The position numbers and the translations under genes were made by a program. DNA of 35,009 nucleotides from an uncultured Silvanigrella sp. GTDB lineage: Bacteria > Bdellovibrionota_B > Oligoflexia > Silvanigrellales > Silvanigrellaceae. The stretch spans positions 1 through 35,009 of the forward strand of contig CAIZJW010000256.1 in NCBI GenBank assembly GCA_903933385.1. Direction: 5' to 3'. The notes beneath the pieces were generated by a model. That model searched no databases and was not told the origin of the DNA. It was given only the letters and a program-made list of their open reading frames with translations. Position 1 is the stretch's first letter; the number at the start of each line of letters is the position of its first letter. This document shows positions 7,679-15,085 of the stretch, piece by piece.

Positions 7679-9676
7679 ATGAAGAGCGAACATCGGTATT
7701 TCACCACACCCATTTATTATGCATCGGGCGAGCCACACGCGGGGCATCTTTACTCCACCGCTCTTATGAACATTCTTGGCCGCCATTATCAGCACCGCGG
7801 ATACGAAACTCGTACTTTAACCGGCATGGATGAACACGGTGAGAAAATTGAAGAGAAGGCTAAGTCGTTAGGAAAATCTCCGCAAGCGCTTGTCGACGAA
7901 CTTGCTCTGAAATGGAAAGACATTTTCACTCAATTCGTTTTTTCCTACGATATCTTTATGCGCACCACGAGTCCGGAGCACAAAGAAAACGTAACAAATA
8001 TACTCAAGTCTTGCTTCGAAAAAGGCGACATCTATTTCGGCGAGCACGAAGGCCACTATTGCGTCGATTGTGAGGCATTCCTCACTTCCAAGGAAATGGA
8101 CGACAATAAGCAGTGCCTTGTTCACAAACGAGCCACGGAGCTGCGGCGTGAAGGAAACTATTATTTCCGAGTGCAGAAATATCTGCCGCAGATCATCGAA
8201 CTCATCCGAAATGGAGCGATTGTCACGCAGCGACGCTACATCAATGAACTACTGGGACTCGCTGAAACGTTTGAAGGTGATTTGAGTATTTCACGTCCCA
8301 AAACGCGTACGAGCTGGGGTATCGAATTGCCATTCGACTCGAAGCACGTTGCATATGTTTGGTTCGATGCTCTCCCAAATTATGTAACTGGAATTGGCGG
8401 AATAACAGCTGCGCGCACGAGCCCTTACTGGGCGTCTGCAACTCATGTCATTGGTCGCGACATCCTAAAATTTCATGGCTTGTTTTGGCCAGCAATTCTG
8501 TTGTCACTGGGGCTGCCAATGCCACGTCTCTGTGTCACTGGCTGGCTTCTGTCTGGCGGCCATAAAATGTCCAAGAGCCTCGGCAACGTCATAGCGCCCC
8601 CTGATCTATTGCCATTGGGTCGTGATGCATTTGTCAACACAGCATTTCGTTTGGCCAACCCAGGAGAAGACATTGATCTTACGATCAAGACAATCGTCGA
8701 ACGGTTTAATGCCGATCTCGCAAATGGCATAGGGAACCTGGCATCTCGAACATTAGTGATGGTCGAAAAATACTTCGAAGGTGTCATTCCACCCTTCCAC
8801 AGATCTGCTCAAACTGAAGAAGAACTGCATTTAGTTGAGCAAGCAGCAGCTTTGCCAATCAGCGTTGAAAATGCATTCGATGAGTTTCGGGTTGCAGATG
8901 CGCTGCAGCAAATTTGGGAGCTTATTGCGCGCACCGACAAATACATCGCAAATCAAAAGCCGTGGGAACTTGGCAAACACACTGATGAGGCTTCGCGCAA
9001 CCGACTTGCAAATGTTCTTGCACACAGCACCGGTGTATTGAGGGTTGTTGGCTACCTTGCCGCGTCCTATTTTCCTGAGCGAATGAATGAACTTCTGAGT
9101 GCACTTGGGGAAGACAATGGTTCAATGAACCAAGCCTTTGTCAGGGCACGAGAGTTTTATTCGATTCGGTCTGGGTTCAAGCTAAGTGATGTGCCACGAC
9201 TGTTTCAACGCATGGAGCTCCCCGCAGTTGCTGTCGCAAAACAAGTGGAAACATCCAGCGCTGCGAAAGCTCCGCCGAAAGCCGGGGATACCGTTAAGAG
9301 CGCAACATCCACAACTCCTGAGGCCAATGCCCAGGGCAATTCGATAGCAAACATATCTATCGATGATTTTGCAAAAGTTCAGATCCGGGTGGGCACTGTT
9401 ATCAACGCTGAGCTTGTTGAAGGCTCAACAAAACTACTGCGCCTGCGCGTTTCACTCGGCGATTGCGGTATGCGGCAAATTTTCTCCGGCATTCGTGAAT
9501 GGATCACACCAGAAGAGCTCGTCAATCGTAAGGTTCTCATAGCTTCGAACCTTGCTCCTCGAAAAATGAAGTTTGGCATTTCAGAAGGCATGCTCCTCTC
9601 CACAGAAACCCAGCAAGGAAAAATCATGCCAGTTTTCGTCAGTGAAGAGATGAAGGAAGGATCTTTGCTCGCCTGA
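7679..9676 (+). CDS. metG: Methionyl-tRNA synthetase with C-terminal tRNA-binding domain
   Basis: 665 residues. It charges tRNA-Met (elongator and initiator) with methionine in the cytoplasm. Class I signatures are present: HAGH at residues 20-23 and KMSKS at 296-300. The connective peptide holds one zinc knuckle, CVDC about residues 134-137 paired with C-L-V-H about residues 151-154, i.e. the single-knuckle form. Residues about 560-665 form an EMAP/Trbp111-like tRNA-binding domain (FAKVQIRVGTV, then RQIFSGIREW, LASN-type loop and FGISEGMLLSTE). The linker around 515-555 is Ala/Thr/Lys-rich. The ATG at 7679 has GAGG six bases upstream; an in-frame TTG at 7667 overlaps the previous stop and is less likely. 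Confidence 0.96.
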   Translation: MKSEHRYFTTPIYYASGEPHAGHLYSTALMNILGRHYQHRGYETRTLTGMDEHGEKIEEKAKSLGKSPQALVDELALKWKDIFTQFVFSYDIFMRTTSPEHKENVTNILKSCFEKGDIYFGEHEGHYCVDCEAFLTSKEMDDNKQCLVHKRATELRREGNYYFRVQKYLPQIIELIRNGAIVTQRRYINELLGLAETFEGDLSISRPKTRTSWGIELPFDSKHVAYVWFDALPNYVTGIGGITAARTSPYWASATHVIGRDILKFHGLFWPAILLSLGLPMPRLCVTGWLLSGGHKMSKSLGNVIAPPDLLPLGRDAFVNTAFRLANPGEDIDLTIKTIVERFNADLANGIGNLASRTLVMVEKYFEGVIPPFHRSAQTEEELHLVEQAAALPISVENAFDEFRVADALQQIWELIARTDKYIANQKPWELGKHTDEASRNRLANVLAHSTGVLRVVGYLAASYFPERMNELLSALGEDNGSMNQAFVRAREFYSIRSGFKLSDVPRLFQRMELPAVAVAKQVETSSAAKAPPKAGDTVKSATSTTPEANAQGNSIANISIDDFAKVQIRVGTVINAELVEGSTKLLRLRVSLGDCGMRQIFSGIREWITPEELVNRKVLIASNLAPRKMKFGISEGMLLSTETQQGKIMPVFVSEEMKEGSLLA

Positions 9677-9744
9677 AAACAACCAGTCGTTCGATTTAAA
9701 GAATGAGTTTTTCGAAACTTACAAATGAACGCCGACGAGATACG

Positions 9745-9775
9745 AAAAAGCCCCCTGACCGGGGGCTTTCTTTTT
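9745..9775 (+). terminator. Rho-independent terminator after metG, probably bidirectional
   Basis: GCCCCC (9750-9755), loop TGACC, GGGGGC (9761-9766), flanked by AAAAA on the left and TTTCTTTTT on the right. The stem extends by three A-T pairs. Because both flanks are suitable it can stop metG transcripts and those of the convergent pentapeptide gene. Confidence 0.9.
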
Positions 9776-10352
9776 AGCGGCTGATTTTAGTGCCTTCATT
9801 GACCGAACGCATAATCTCATCACGTGGAATGAGATCCGTGGGCAATTGAGCTCTTCGAACATTTGCCCGATACAAAACCGCTCCGCGCAGCTTTGTGTAA
9901 TCGAGATCGGCATCTTCAAGATTGGCACGAGTTAAATTCGCCCCTTCAAGATTAGCGTTCCAAAGGCTCGATTCGGAAAAATCACAGCCCTCAAGATTTG
10001 AATCCTTGAAGTTGACGTATGACAGATTGGCACCTGCAAAGGTGCAGTTCGAAAAATCTAGCTTAGTCAGGTTAGCCTTGCGCAAATCAACTCTCGAAAA
10101 ATCGCGAGTCGACTGAAGAATCTCTATGGCTTCTTTGCGCGTGAGAGTTTTAGGCTTGGCACTCTCGGGATCAATGGCAATGCCAGCACTTGCTGCGCCT
10201 CCACCATCTTCGTCTTCATCTTCGTCATCATCGGAGAAGTCATCATCGTCAAAGTCGGAATCATCGTCATCCGAACCACGACGCGGAGAACACTTGGATT
10301 TTGGTTTTTCGAGCAGAGCGTCAACGCTGCTGAAGGTTTTTTTGATGTGCAC
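9774..10352 (-). CDS. Pentapeptide-repeat protein with polyacidic segment
   Basis: 192 residues in three parts. Residues about 26-52 are almost entirely Asp, Glu and Ser with a few Phe and Gly. Residues about 68-85 look like a short helical linker. Residues about 84-170 are pentapeptide repeats of the A(N/D)LxX type, such as ANLTK, ANLSY, SNLEG, ANLEG, ANLTR and ADLDY. These fold into a right-handed beta-helix. Some family members mimic DNA and inhibit gyrase, but most have no known role, so I assign none. There is no signal peptide. The start is a GTG with AGAGG eight bases ahead. The stop codon lies inside the T-tract of the metG terminator. Confidence 0.85.
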   Translation of the reverse strand: MHIKKTFSSVDALLEKPKSKCSPRRGSDDDDSDFDDDDFSDDDEDEDEDGGGAASAGIAIDPESAKPKTLTRKEAIEILQSTRDFSRVDLRKANLTKLDFSNCTFAGANLSYVNFKDSNLEGCDFSESSLWNANLEGANLTRANLEDADLDYTKLRGAVLYRANVRRAQLPTDLIPRDEIMRSVNEGTKISR

Positions 10353-10433
10353 CTTCGGATCCTCTCTGGTTCAGCAACCGGCTGTTAACGGAAATCGGAT
10401 TATCTTTACTCACTTTTAGGCCAAAATGGCAAC

Positions 10434-10461
10434 AAAAAAGCCGACTTTTACAGTCGGCCTT
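10434..10461 (-). terminator. Rho-independent terminator of the ImmA/IrrE-like gene
   Basis: On the minus strand GCCGAC, a seven-base loop and GTCGGC (10440-10458) are followed by six T residues. It ends transcripts of the gene at 10485-11459 and insulates the pentapeptide gene downstream. Confidence 0.85.
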
Positions 10462-10484
10462 TGAGAGTCGGAAAGATTCCCCCT

Positions 10485-11459
10485 TCAATCCAAGAAGTCT
10501 TGGCCACCCTGGAATTTGCCACCGGTGGGATAATCGTCCTCGGAAAGCAATGAAGCATTCACAAGACCAGGCGAAGGGCGCTTCGGGGGCATGCTCACCG
10601 TGGGTGCTGCAAAGACTCCTTCGGCCGCATCACGCATCAACAAAGTCACGAGACGACTCCGTATCACGACTTTTGGAACCCAAAACAGATTAGCAAGGTA
10701 CTGAACCATATTTGCCCGCGCTGGCACTTTTGTGAGTTCCGACTTCAGAAGGTCGGAGGGTACGAGAAGTGCGTTTGCAAGGTCGATGATTTCGGTTGTT
10801 GTGGATTCCTCGGTCCGAGGAGGAAGCATGAACTGCTCTCTCTCAGAAAGCAGAATAATTCTTGCAACTTCGCGCGATATCGCGCACCGAATGTGGGACG
10901 TGAGATCGCCTTTGCGGTAACGGACCACGTACTGGCCTGGTTTGATTCGATTGGAGCGAGCCAAACGATCGGTGACCTCGGCCTGAACCAACTGAATAAA
11001 CGGCAGAGAGGTCATGAGCTCGGGAAGAAAAACAGGAACACTCATGACGCCGGCGCGGGCTGTCAGATTGTTAGCGACCTCTTCCATGATGAGCTGCCGA
11101 TCACGACGGTTTTTGGAGAATGAAACACCCCCTTGAACCTTGCTCTGACGAGACTCATCTTCTGATTCGGAGAAGTCGAACCAAGCTTCGTCGAAATCAA
11201 TCGCTCCGCTGGCAACATCTTCAATCAGTTCAACATCTACATCGAGCTCACGAGAAAGTGCTTCCAAAGCAAAAATACTTCGGACTGCTTTCTTTCCGCG
11301 TTTCCAATGACTGGTATCGCTCGGATTATAATCAAGGATATTACCAACATCCTGATCATGCACTTTGCCTTCGGGCTTGCGTGCTTCCAACACTCGCAGG
11401 CAAAATTTGAACAAAACCGCTGATTGCGGAAATCGCTGACTCTCGCTGGCTTTACGCAT
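10485..11459 (-). CDS. XRE-like HTH plus ImmA/IrrE-type domain lacking the zinc-binding histidines
   Basis: 324 residues. Residues about 30-85 look like an XRE-type helix-turn-helix (HDQDVGNILDY, then SHWKRGKKAV and FALEALSRELDVD). Residues about 125-275 align by eye with the ImmA/IrrE (DUF955) peptidase fold. A helix that should carry HEXXH is followed by the usual DLANALLVPSDLL and by LANLFWVPKVVIRSRL. At the zinc site the sequence is RCAISREVARIIL: both histidines are arginine (R196, R200) while the glutamate (E197) remains. The protein is therefore probably not an active metallopeptidase but could still sense or bind a partner. The tail (280-324) is Pro/Gly-rich. The ATG has AGGGG eight bases upstream. 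It has its own promoter and terminator, so it is monocistronic. Confidence 0.72.
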   Translation of the reverse strand: MRKASESQRFPQSAVLFKFCLRVLEARKPEGKVHDQDVGNILDYNPSDTSHWKRGKKAVRSIFALEALSRELDVDVELIEDVASGAIDFDEAWFDFSESEDESRQSKVQGGVSFSKNRRDRQLIMEEVANNLTARAGVMSVPVFLPELMTSLPFIQLVQAEVTDRLARSNRIKPGQYVVRYRKGDLTSHIRCAISREVARIILLSEREQFMLPPRTEESTTTEIIDLANALLVPSDLLKSELTKVPARANMVQYLANLFWVPKVVIRSRLVTLLMRDAAEGVFAAPTVSMPPKRPSPGLVNASLLSEDDYPTGGKFQGGQDFLD

Positions 11460-11510
11460 ATCGCGTCCCCTGAGCGCACTGTGACTGATGTTTTTGAGCT
11501 GCTGGCCAAA

Positions 11511-11540
11511 ACATTACTAGGAGGCTCTTGGAAGTGTCAA
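11511..11540 (-). promoter_or_regulatory. Sigma70-type promoter of the ImmA/IrrE-like gene
   Basis: Minus-strand TTGACA (11535-11540), 18 bp, TAATGT (11511-11516). The -35 is a perfect consensus. It lies just beyond the dnaK terminator and about 52 bases before the start codon. Confidence 0.65.
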
Positions 11541-11556
11541 CCGCAAAGTTCACCGT

Positions 11557-11586
11557 AAAAAAAAAGTCGCGCCTCTTGCGCGACTT
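11557..11586 (-). terminator. Rho-independent terminator of dnaK
   Basis: A nine-pair stem, AAGTCGCGC and GCGCGACTT with a five-base loop (11564-11586). On the minus strand it runs into a T-tract opposite the A-run at 11557-11565. It is about 75 bases beyond the dnaK stop. Confidence 0.9.
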
Positions 11587-11659
11587 CAAAAAACAGGTCT
11601 CAGCAACATTCCACCTCAAGATCCCTTATAGAGAGTTCGAGGCGAAAGGACTGAACAGG

Positions 11660-13561
11660 TTAATTTGATTCAAATTCAGCGTCGACAACGCCATCCTTCT
11701 TAGCAGATGGACCTTGCGCTCCAGCCGCGCCAGCACCGGCCTCTGGGCCTTCTGCCGAGGTAGTCTTGTACATTTCCTCTGCCAATTTATAGGCCTTTTG
11801 CTCCAAAGCCTGCGCTGCAGAGTCAAGTGCTGCTTTGTCTTCTGATTGTGTCTCCAGAACCTTGCGAGCAGTTTCAAGCTCAGCTTGAACTCCGGCCTTC
11901 ATTTCAGCAGGAATCTTCGCTTCATTATCTTTCAAGGTTTTTTCAACTTGGAAGCAAAGACCATCAAGTTTATTCCGAGCGTCAACTGTTTCACGACGAT
12001 CTTTATCTTGTGATGCATGCACTTGTGCATCATCAACCATGCGCTTGATTTCCGATTCGGAAAGTCCGGAAGAACTTGTGACAGTAATCTTCTGCTCTTT
12101 GCCTGTTCCAAGATCTTTTGCAGACACATTCAAAATACCGTTGGCGTCAATGTCGAAGGTGACTTCAACCTGTGGCACACCACGTGGCGCGGGCGGAATT
12201 TCGCTCAAACTGAAACGACCCAACAACCGATTATCGCGCGCCATTTCTCGTTCACCTTGATACACAGCGATTTCAACGCTGGTTTGGTGATCTGCAGCAG
12301 TCGAGAAAATTTGGCTTGCACGTTTTGGAATTGTGCTGTTGCGCTCAACCAACTTGGTGAACACGCCGCCCAATGTTTCAATTCCGAGGCTCAAAGGTGT
12401 GACGTCGAGGAGAAGAACATCTTTGACTTCTCCGCCCAAAACACCAGCCTGAACAGCAGCACCCACAGCAACCACTTCATCTGGATTCACGGAACGGTTG
12501 GGTTCTTTGCGGAAGAATGCCTTAACCTTTTCGCCAACCAAAGGAATACGAGTTGAGCCACCAACCATGACAACTTCATCAACTTGTTCAACAGAGAGGC
12601 CAGCGTCTCGCAGAGCGGAACGGCAAGGCTCAATTGTCTTTTCAATGATCTTGTCGACCATTTGCTCAAACTGCGGACGGCTCAACGACAAAGCAAGGTG
12701 CTTTGGCCCAGATGCGTCAGCGGTAAGATAGGGGAGATTGATGTCAGCTTTCGTTGTTGAAGAAAGCTCGATTTTGGCTTTTTCTGCAGCTTCGCGGAGA
12801 CGTTGCATTGCCATAGGATCTTTGGACACATCGATGCTCGTTTGCTTCTTAAATTCACCGACGAGAAATTCAATAAGACATTCGTCGATATTGTCACCAC
12901 CCAGGTGGGTGTCGCCATTGGTTGCAAGCACTTCAACTACGTTGTCGCCCACTTCCAAAATAGAAACATCGAAAGTACCGCCACCGAAATCGTATACGGC
13001 AATTTTTTGATTGTGCTTTTTATCCATTCCGTATGCGAGCGCAGCTGCCGTTGGTTCGTTGATGATTCGAAGAACTTCGAGACCAGCAATACGACCAGCG
13101 TCTTTTGTCGCCTGACGTTGCGAGTCATTGAAATAAGCGGGAACGGTAATCACGGCCTGGGTCACCGACTGGCCGAGATAAGCTTCGGCAGATTCTTTAA
13201 GTTTGGTCAGTACCTTCGCAGAGATTTCTGGAGGAGCTATATCTTTGCCGCCAAGTTCGAAAACAACCTTGTCACCGCTGCTTTGCTTTACGGTGTAAGG
13301 CATTTTGGAGGCTTCATCTTTGCGCTCGCTGTAGTGCATACCAATAAAGCGTTTCGCAGAGTAAACTGTATTCTTTGGGTTGGTGACAGCCTGGTTGCGT
13401 GCCGCGCGGCCAACAATAAACTCACCATCGCGCGTGTAGCCGACTACAGACGGAGTCGTGCGTTCACCTTCATGGTTGGGAATCACCTTAGGTGTTCCAT
13501 TTTCCATCACTGCAACAACCGAGTTGGTCGTACCAAGGTCAATCCCGATGATCTTTCCCAT
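11660..13561 (-). CDS. dnaK: Chaperone protein DnaK (Hsp70)
   Basis: 633 residues. An ATP-dependent chaperone that binds exposed hydrophobic peptides in the cytoplasm and works with DnaJ and GrpE. All three Hsp70 signatures are present: GIDLGTTNS at the N-terminus, [14 protein letters not shown] near residue 193, and [13 protein letters not shown] near residue 335. The substrate-binding domain starts after the [16 protein letters not shown] linker region. The C-terminal lid ends in VVDAEFESN, shorter than the EEV-type tails of many homologues. The ATG at 13561 has GGAGG nine bases upstream; an open frame further upstream is not credible because the conserved protein starts at MGKIIGI. dnaJ and grpE are not adjacent. 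Confidence 0.97.
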   Translation of the reverse strand: MGKIIGIDLGTTNSVVAVMENGTPKVIPNHEGERTTPSVVGYTRDGEFIVGRAARNQAVTNPKNTVYSAKRFIGMHYSERKDEASKMPYTVKQSSGDKVVFELGGKDIAPPEISAKVLTKLKESAEAYLGQSVTQAVITVPAYFNDSQRQATKDAGRIAGLEVLRIINEPTAAALAYGMDKKHNQKIAVYDFGGGTFDVSILEVGDNVVEVLATNGDTHLGGDNIDECLIEFLVGEFKKQTSIDVSKDPMAMQRLREAAEKAKIELSSTTKADINLPYLTADASGPKHLALSLSRPQFEQMVDKIIEKTIEPCRSALRDAGLSVEQVDEVVMVGGSTRIPLVGEKVKAFFRKEPNRSVNPDEVVAVGAAVQAGVLGGEVKDVLLLDVTPLSLGIETLGGVFTKLVERNSTIPKRASQIFSTAADHQTSVEIAVYQGEREMARDNRLLGRFSLSEIPPAPRGVPQVEVTFDIDANGILNVSAKDLGTGKEQKITVTSSSGLSESEIKRMVDDAQVHASQDKDRRETVDARNKLDGLCFQVEKTLKDNEAKIPAEMKAGVQAELETARKVLETQSEDKAALDSAAQALEQKAYKLAEEMYKTTSAEGPEAGAGAAGAQGPSAKKDGVVDAEFESN

Positions 13562-13659
13562 TGCTATTGTCCTCCGCTGCGGGCCATTCACACTACAAAG
13601 AAACCAAAGAATCATTGGCTTTTCTCGACCTTGATTCACCAAGGCCGAGCATGCGCAGG

Positions 13660-13687
13660 AACATAATCGGCACTGAAAGCCTGTCAA
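13660..13687 (-). promoter_or_regulatory. Sigma70-type promoter of dnaK
   Basis: Minus-strand TTGACA (13682-13687), 16 bp, TATGTT (13660-13665), giving a leader of roughly 90 bases. The leader contains a small hairpin with arms CCTTG and CAAGG (plus-strand 13629-13644). I find no CIRCE element (the HrcA operator) in the leader. Heat control, if present, is by another route. Confidence 0.6.
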
Positions 13688-13755
13688 CATCCAAAGCCGC
13701 ATTTGCCTTGTGAGGAGCCCAAGAGTAAGACCTGCATGTAATATGATCAGGACTT

Positions 13756-13777
13756 TGTGGCGGACACATCCGTCACA
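13756..13777 (+). repeat. 22-base inverted repeat in the dedA leader
   Basis: Arms TGTGGCGGA and TCCGTCACA flank a four-base centre CACA. As RNA this is a nine-pair hairpin with one G-U pair, eight bases before the dedA ribosome site (GGGAG, 13786-13790). As DNA it is a near-perfect palindrome that could be an operator. A possible -10 (TATGAT, 13742-13747) lies just upstream. Confidence 0.6.
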
Positions 13778-13794
13778 TCCTGGCCGGGAGCACT

Positions 13795-14415
13795 ATGGAA
13801 CCGCTCAGCCTATTGGTGACCTTCTTTACTGATTACGGTTATATGGCCGTTTTTGGGGTGTTGCTCGCCTGCGGATTCGGGCTGCCTATCCCGGAAGATA
13901 TTTCACTTGTCGCCGGGGGCATTATTTCCGGCCTTAAATATACGAACGTTCATGTGATGTTTTTGGTCGGTATGGCCGGCGTGCTTATTGGCGACGGAAT
14001 AGTGTTTTCGGCTGGACGGTTTTTTGGCCAAAAAGTTTTCGAAATTCCGCTCGTTAAGAAACTGGTCACGCCTGAACGCTTCGCAAAGGTTCAGAAAAAA
14101 TTTGCACAACATGGCCGCTGGGTTGTTTTCGCTGCGCGATTTATGCCCGGCCTAAGAACCCCCGTCTTTCTGACCGCCGGTGCCACACGTCAGGTCAGTT
14201 TCCTGCAATTCCTTGCGCTCGATGGATTGGCCGCCCTCATCAGCGTGCCGGTCTGGGTGTATTTGGGATACTTCGGAGCTAACAACCACGAATGGCTCAT
14301 GCAATGGGTGAAGCGGGGGCAGGTTGCCACAATCGTTGTGCTTGCGCTTATCATTCTTGCTGCAGTCATGATTTTTTACATTCGCAAACGGAACAAAAAA
14401 CAATGGCAAGCTTGA
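13795..14415 (+). CDS. DedA-family membrane protein (SNARE-associated/VTT domain)
   Basis: 206 residues. DedA proteins are inner-membrane proteins; several are now thought to move undecaprenyl phosphate or phospholipid between leaflets, and their loss affects envelope integrity and pH or antibiotic tolerance. Key family elements are visible: FGLPIPEDISLVAGGIISG near residue 28 with its acidic residue, and FAARFMPGLRTPVFLTAGAT near residue 115 with the conserved arginines. Hydrophobic spans lie near 15-35, 45-70, 130-160 and 175-197. The C-terminus is basic. GGGAG four bases before the ATG supports the start. It is the first gene of a likely three-gene unit; the next gene overlaps it by 13 bases. 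Which lipid it moves cannot be told. Confidence 0.9.
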   Translation: MEPLSLLVTFFTDYGYMAVFGVLLACGFGLPIPEDISLVAGGIISGLKYTNVHVMFLVGMAGVLIGDGIVFSAGRFFGQKVFEIPLVKKLVTPERFAKVQKKFAQHGRWVVFAARFMPGLRTPVFLTAGATRQVSFLQFLALDGLAALISVPVWVYLGYFGANNHEWLMQWVKRGQVATIVVLALIILAAVMIFYIRKRNKKQWQA

Positions 14416-15050
14416 GAATCGAAGATGCAATACTCACTTACTGTGGATTCCTCGTTGCCATAACAATGCGCGAGGCAGCACACGCAATCACCGCCCGTGC
14501 CCTTGGCGATCGTTCACTCGAAACTGAGTCTCGAGCGACTATCAACCCGGTGCCGCACATTGATTTGCTGGGAACAATTATTTTGCCGGGAGTCTTTCTC
14601 CTGTCAGGAATCCCGTTTCTTCTTGGTTGGGCAAAACCACTCAACATCGACACCCGCTATTTCAAGAAAATGCGCCGGGACATAAATATTGCAGAGTTGG
14701 CTGGCCCCCTGACGAACTTCGGCATTGCTGTAATTTGTGGCGCAATCGCATTACTGCTTGGCTATAAGGTAGAAATGATGTGGGCTGGCCAAGATCCGGT
14801 TCCACGTCTCCTACTTGCAATCGCTCAATCAAATATTGTGATTGGTCTGCTCAACTTGCTTCCGTTCCCAAACTCCAGTGGTTGGCGTCTGCTGTTGAAC
14901 AACATTCGCTATCAATGGGCACAGTCGCTGATTCAACACGCGAACATAATCAGTATCGTAATGCTCGTCCTTCTTTTGACGAATGTCTTGAGCCCTTTGT
15001 TCATGGGTGCGATAGGCTTGTATCTGTTCGTTCTCCAGCGCATTGCTTAA
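14403..15050 (+). CDS. Site-2-protease (M50)-like membrane protein with degenerate active site
   Basis: 215 residues with about five membrane spans, overall a good match to the short rhomboid-like/YdiL-neighbour class of M50 site-2 proteases. It keeps ATINPVPHIDLLGTIILP, GWAKPLNID, RRDINIAELAGPLTNF and NLLPFP in family order. Two catalytic features are changed. The HEXXH helix reads MREAAHAI (R23 for the first histidine; E24 and H27 kept). The LDG motif that supplies the third zinc ligand reads PNSSGW (residues 156-161). It is therefore probably a pseudoprotease. The ATG at 14403 lies inside the end of dedA and gives the conserved N-terminus; a longer upstream frame encodes no family-like sequence. 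Translation is likely coupled to dedA. Confidence 0.8.
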   Translation: MASLRIEDAILTYCGFLVAITMREAAHAITARALGDRSLETESRATINPVPHIDLLGTIILPGVFLLSGIPFLLGWAKPLNIDTRYFKKMRRDINIAELAGPLTNFGIAVICGAIALLLGYKVEMMWAGQDPVPRLLLAIAQSNIVIGLLNLLPFPNSSGWRLLLNNIRYQWAQSLIQHANIISIVMLVLLLTNVLSPLFMGAIGLYLFVLQRIA

Positions 15051-15085
15051 ATGCAAGAGGGAGCGCACTGAATTGTGGAGCCCTC

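Noticed and set aside
10196-10275. Triplet-like repeat tract (TCATCTTCG-type)
   Set aside because: It is simply the codons of the Asp/Glu-rich segment of the pentapeptide protein, not a separate microsatellite feature.
12803-13666. Open frame of 287 codons on the plus strand opposite dnaK
   Set aside because: It is fully antisense to a highly conserved gene, its translation is Cys/His/Phe-rich without any family pattern, and it has no ribosome site.
13562-13794. CIRCE or sigma32 promoter upstream of dnaK
   Set aside because: No TTAGCACTC/GAGTGCTAA pair and no convincing sigma32 boxes; the sigma70-type match is better.
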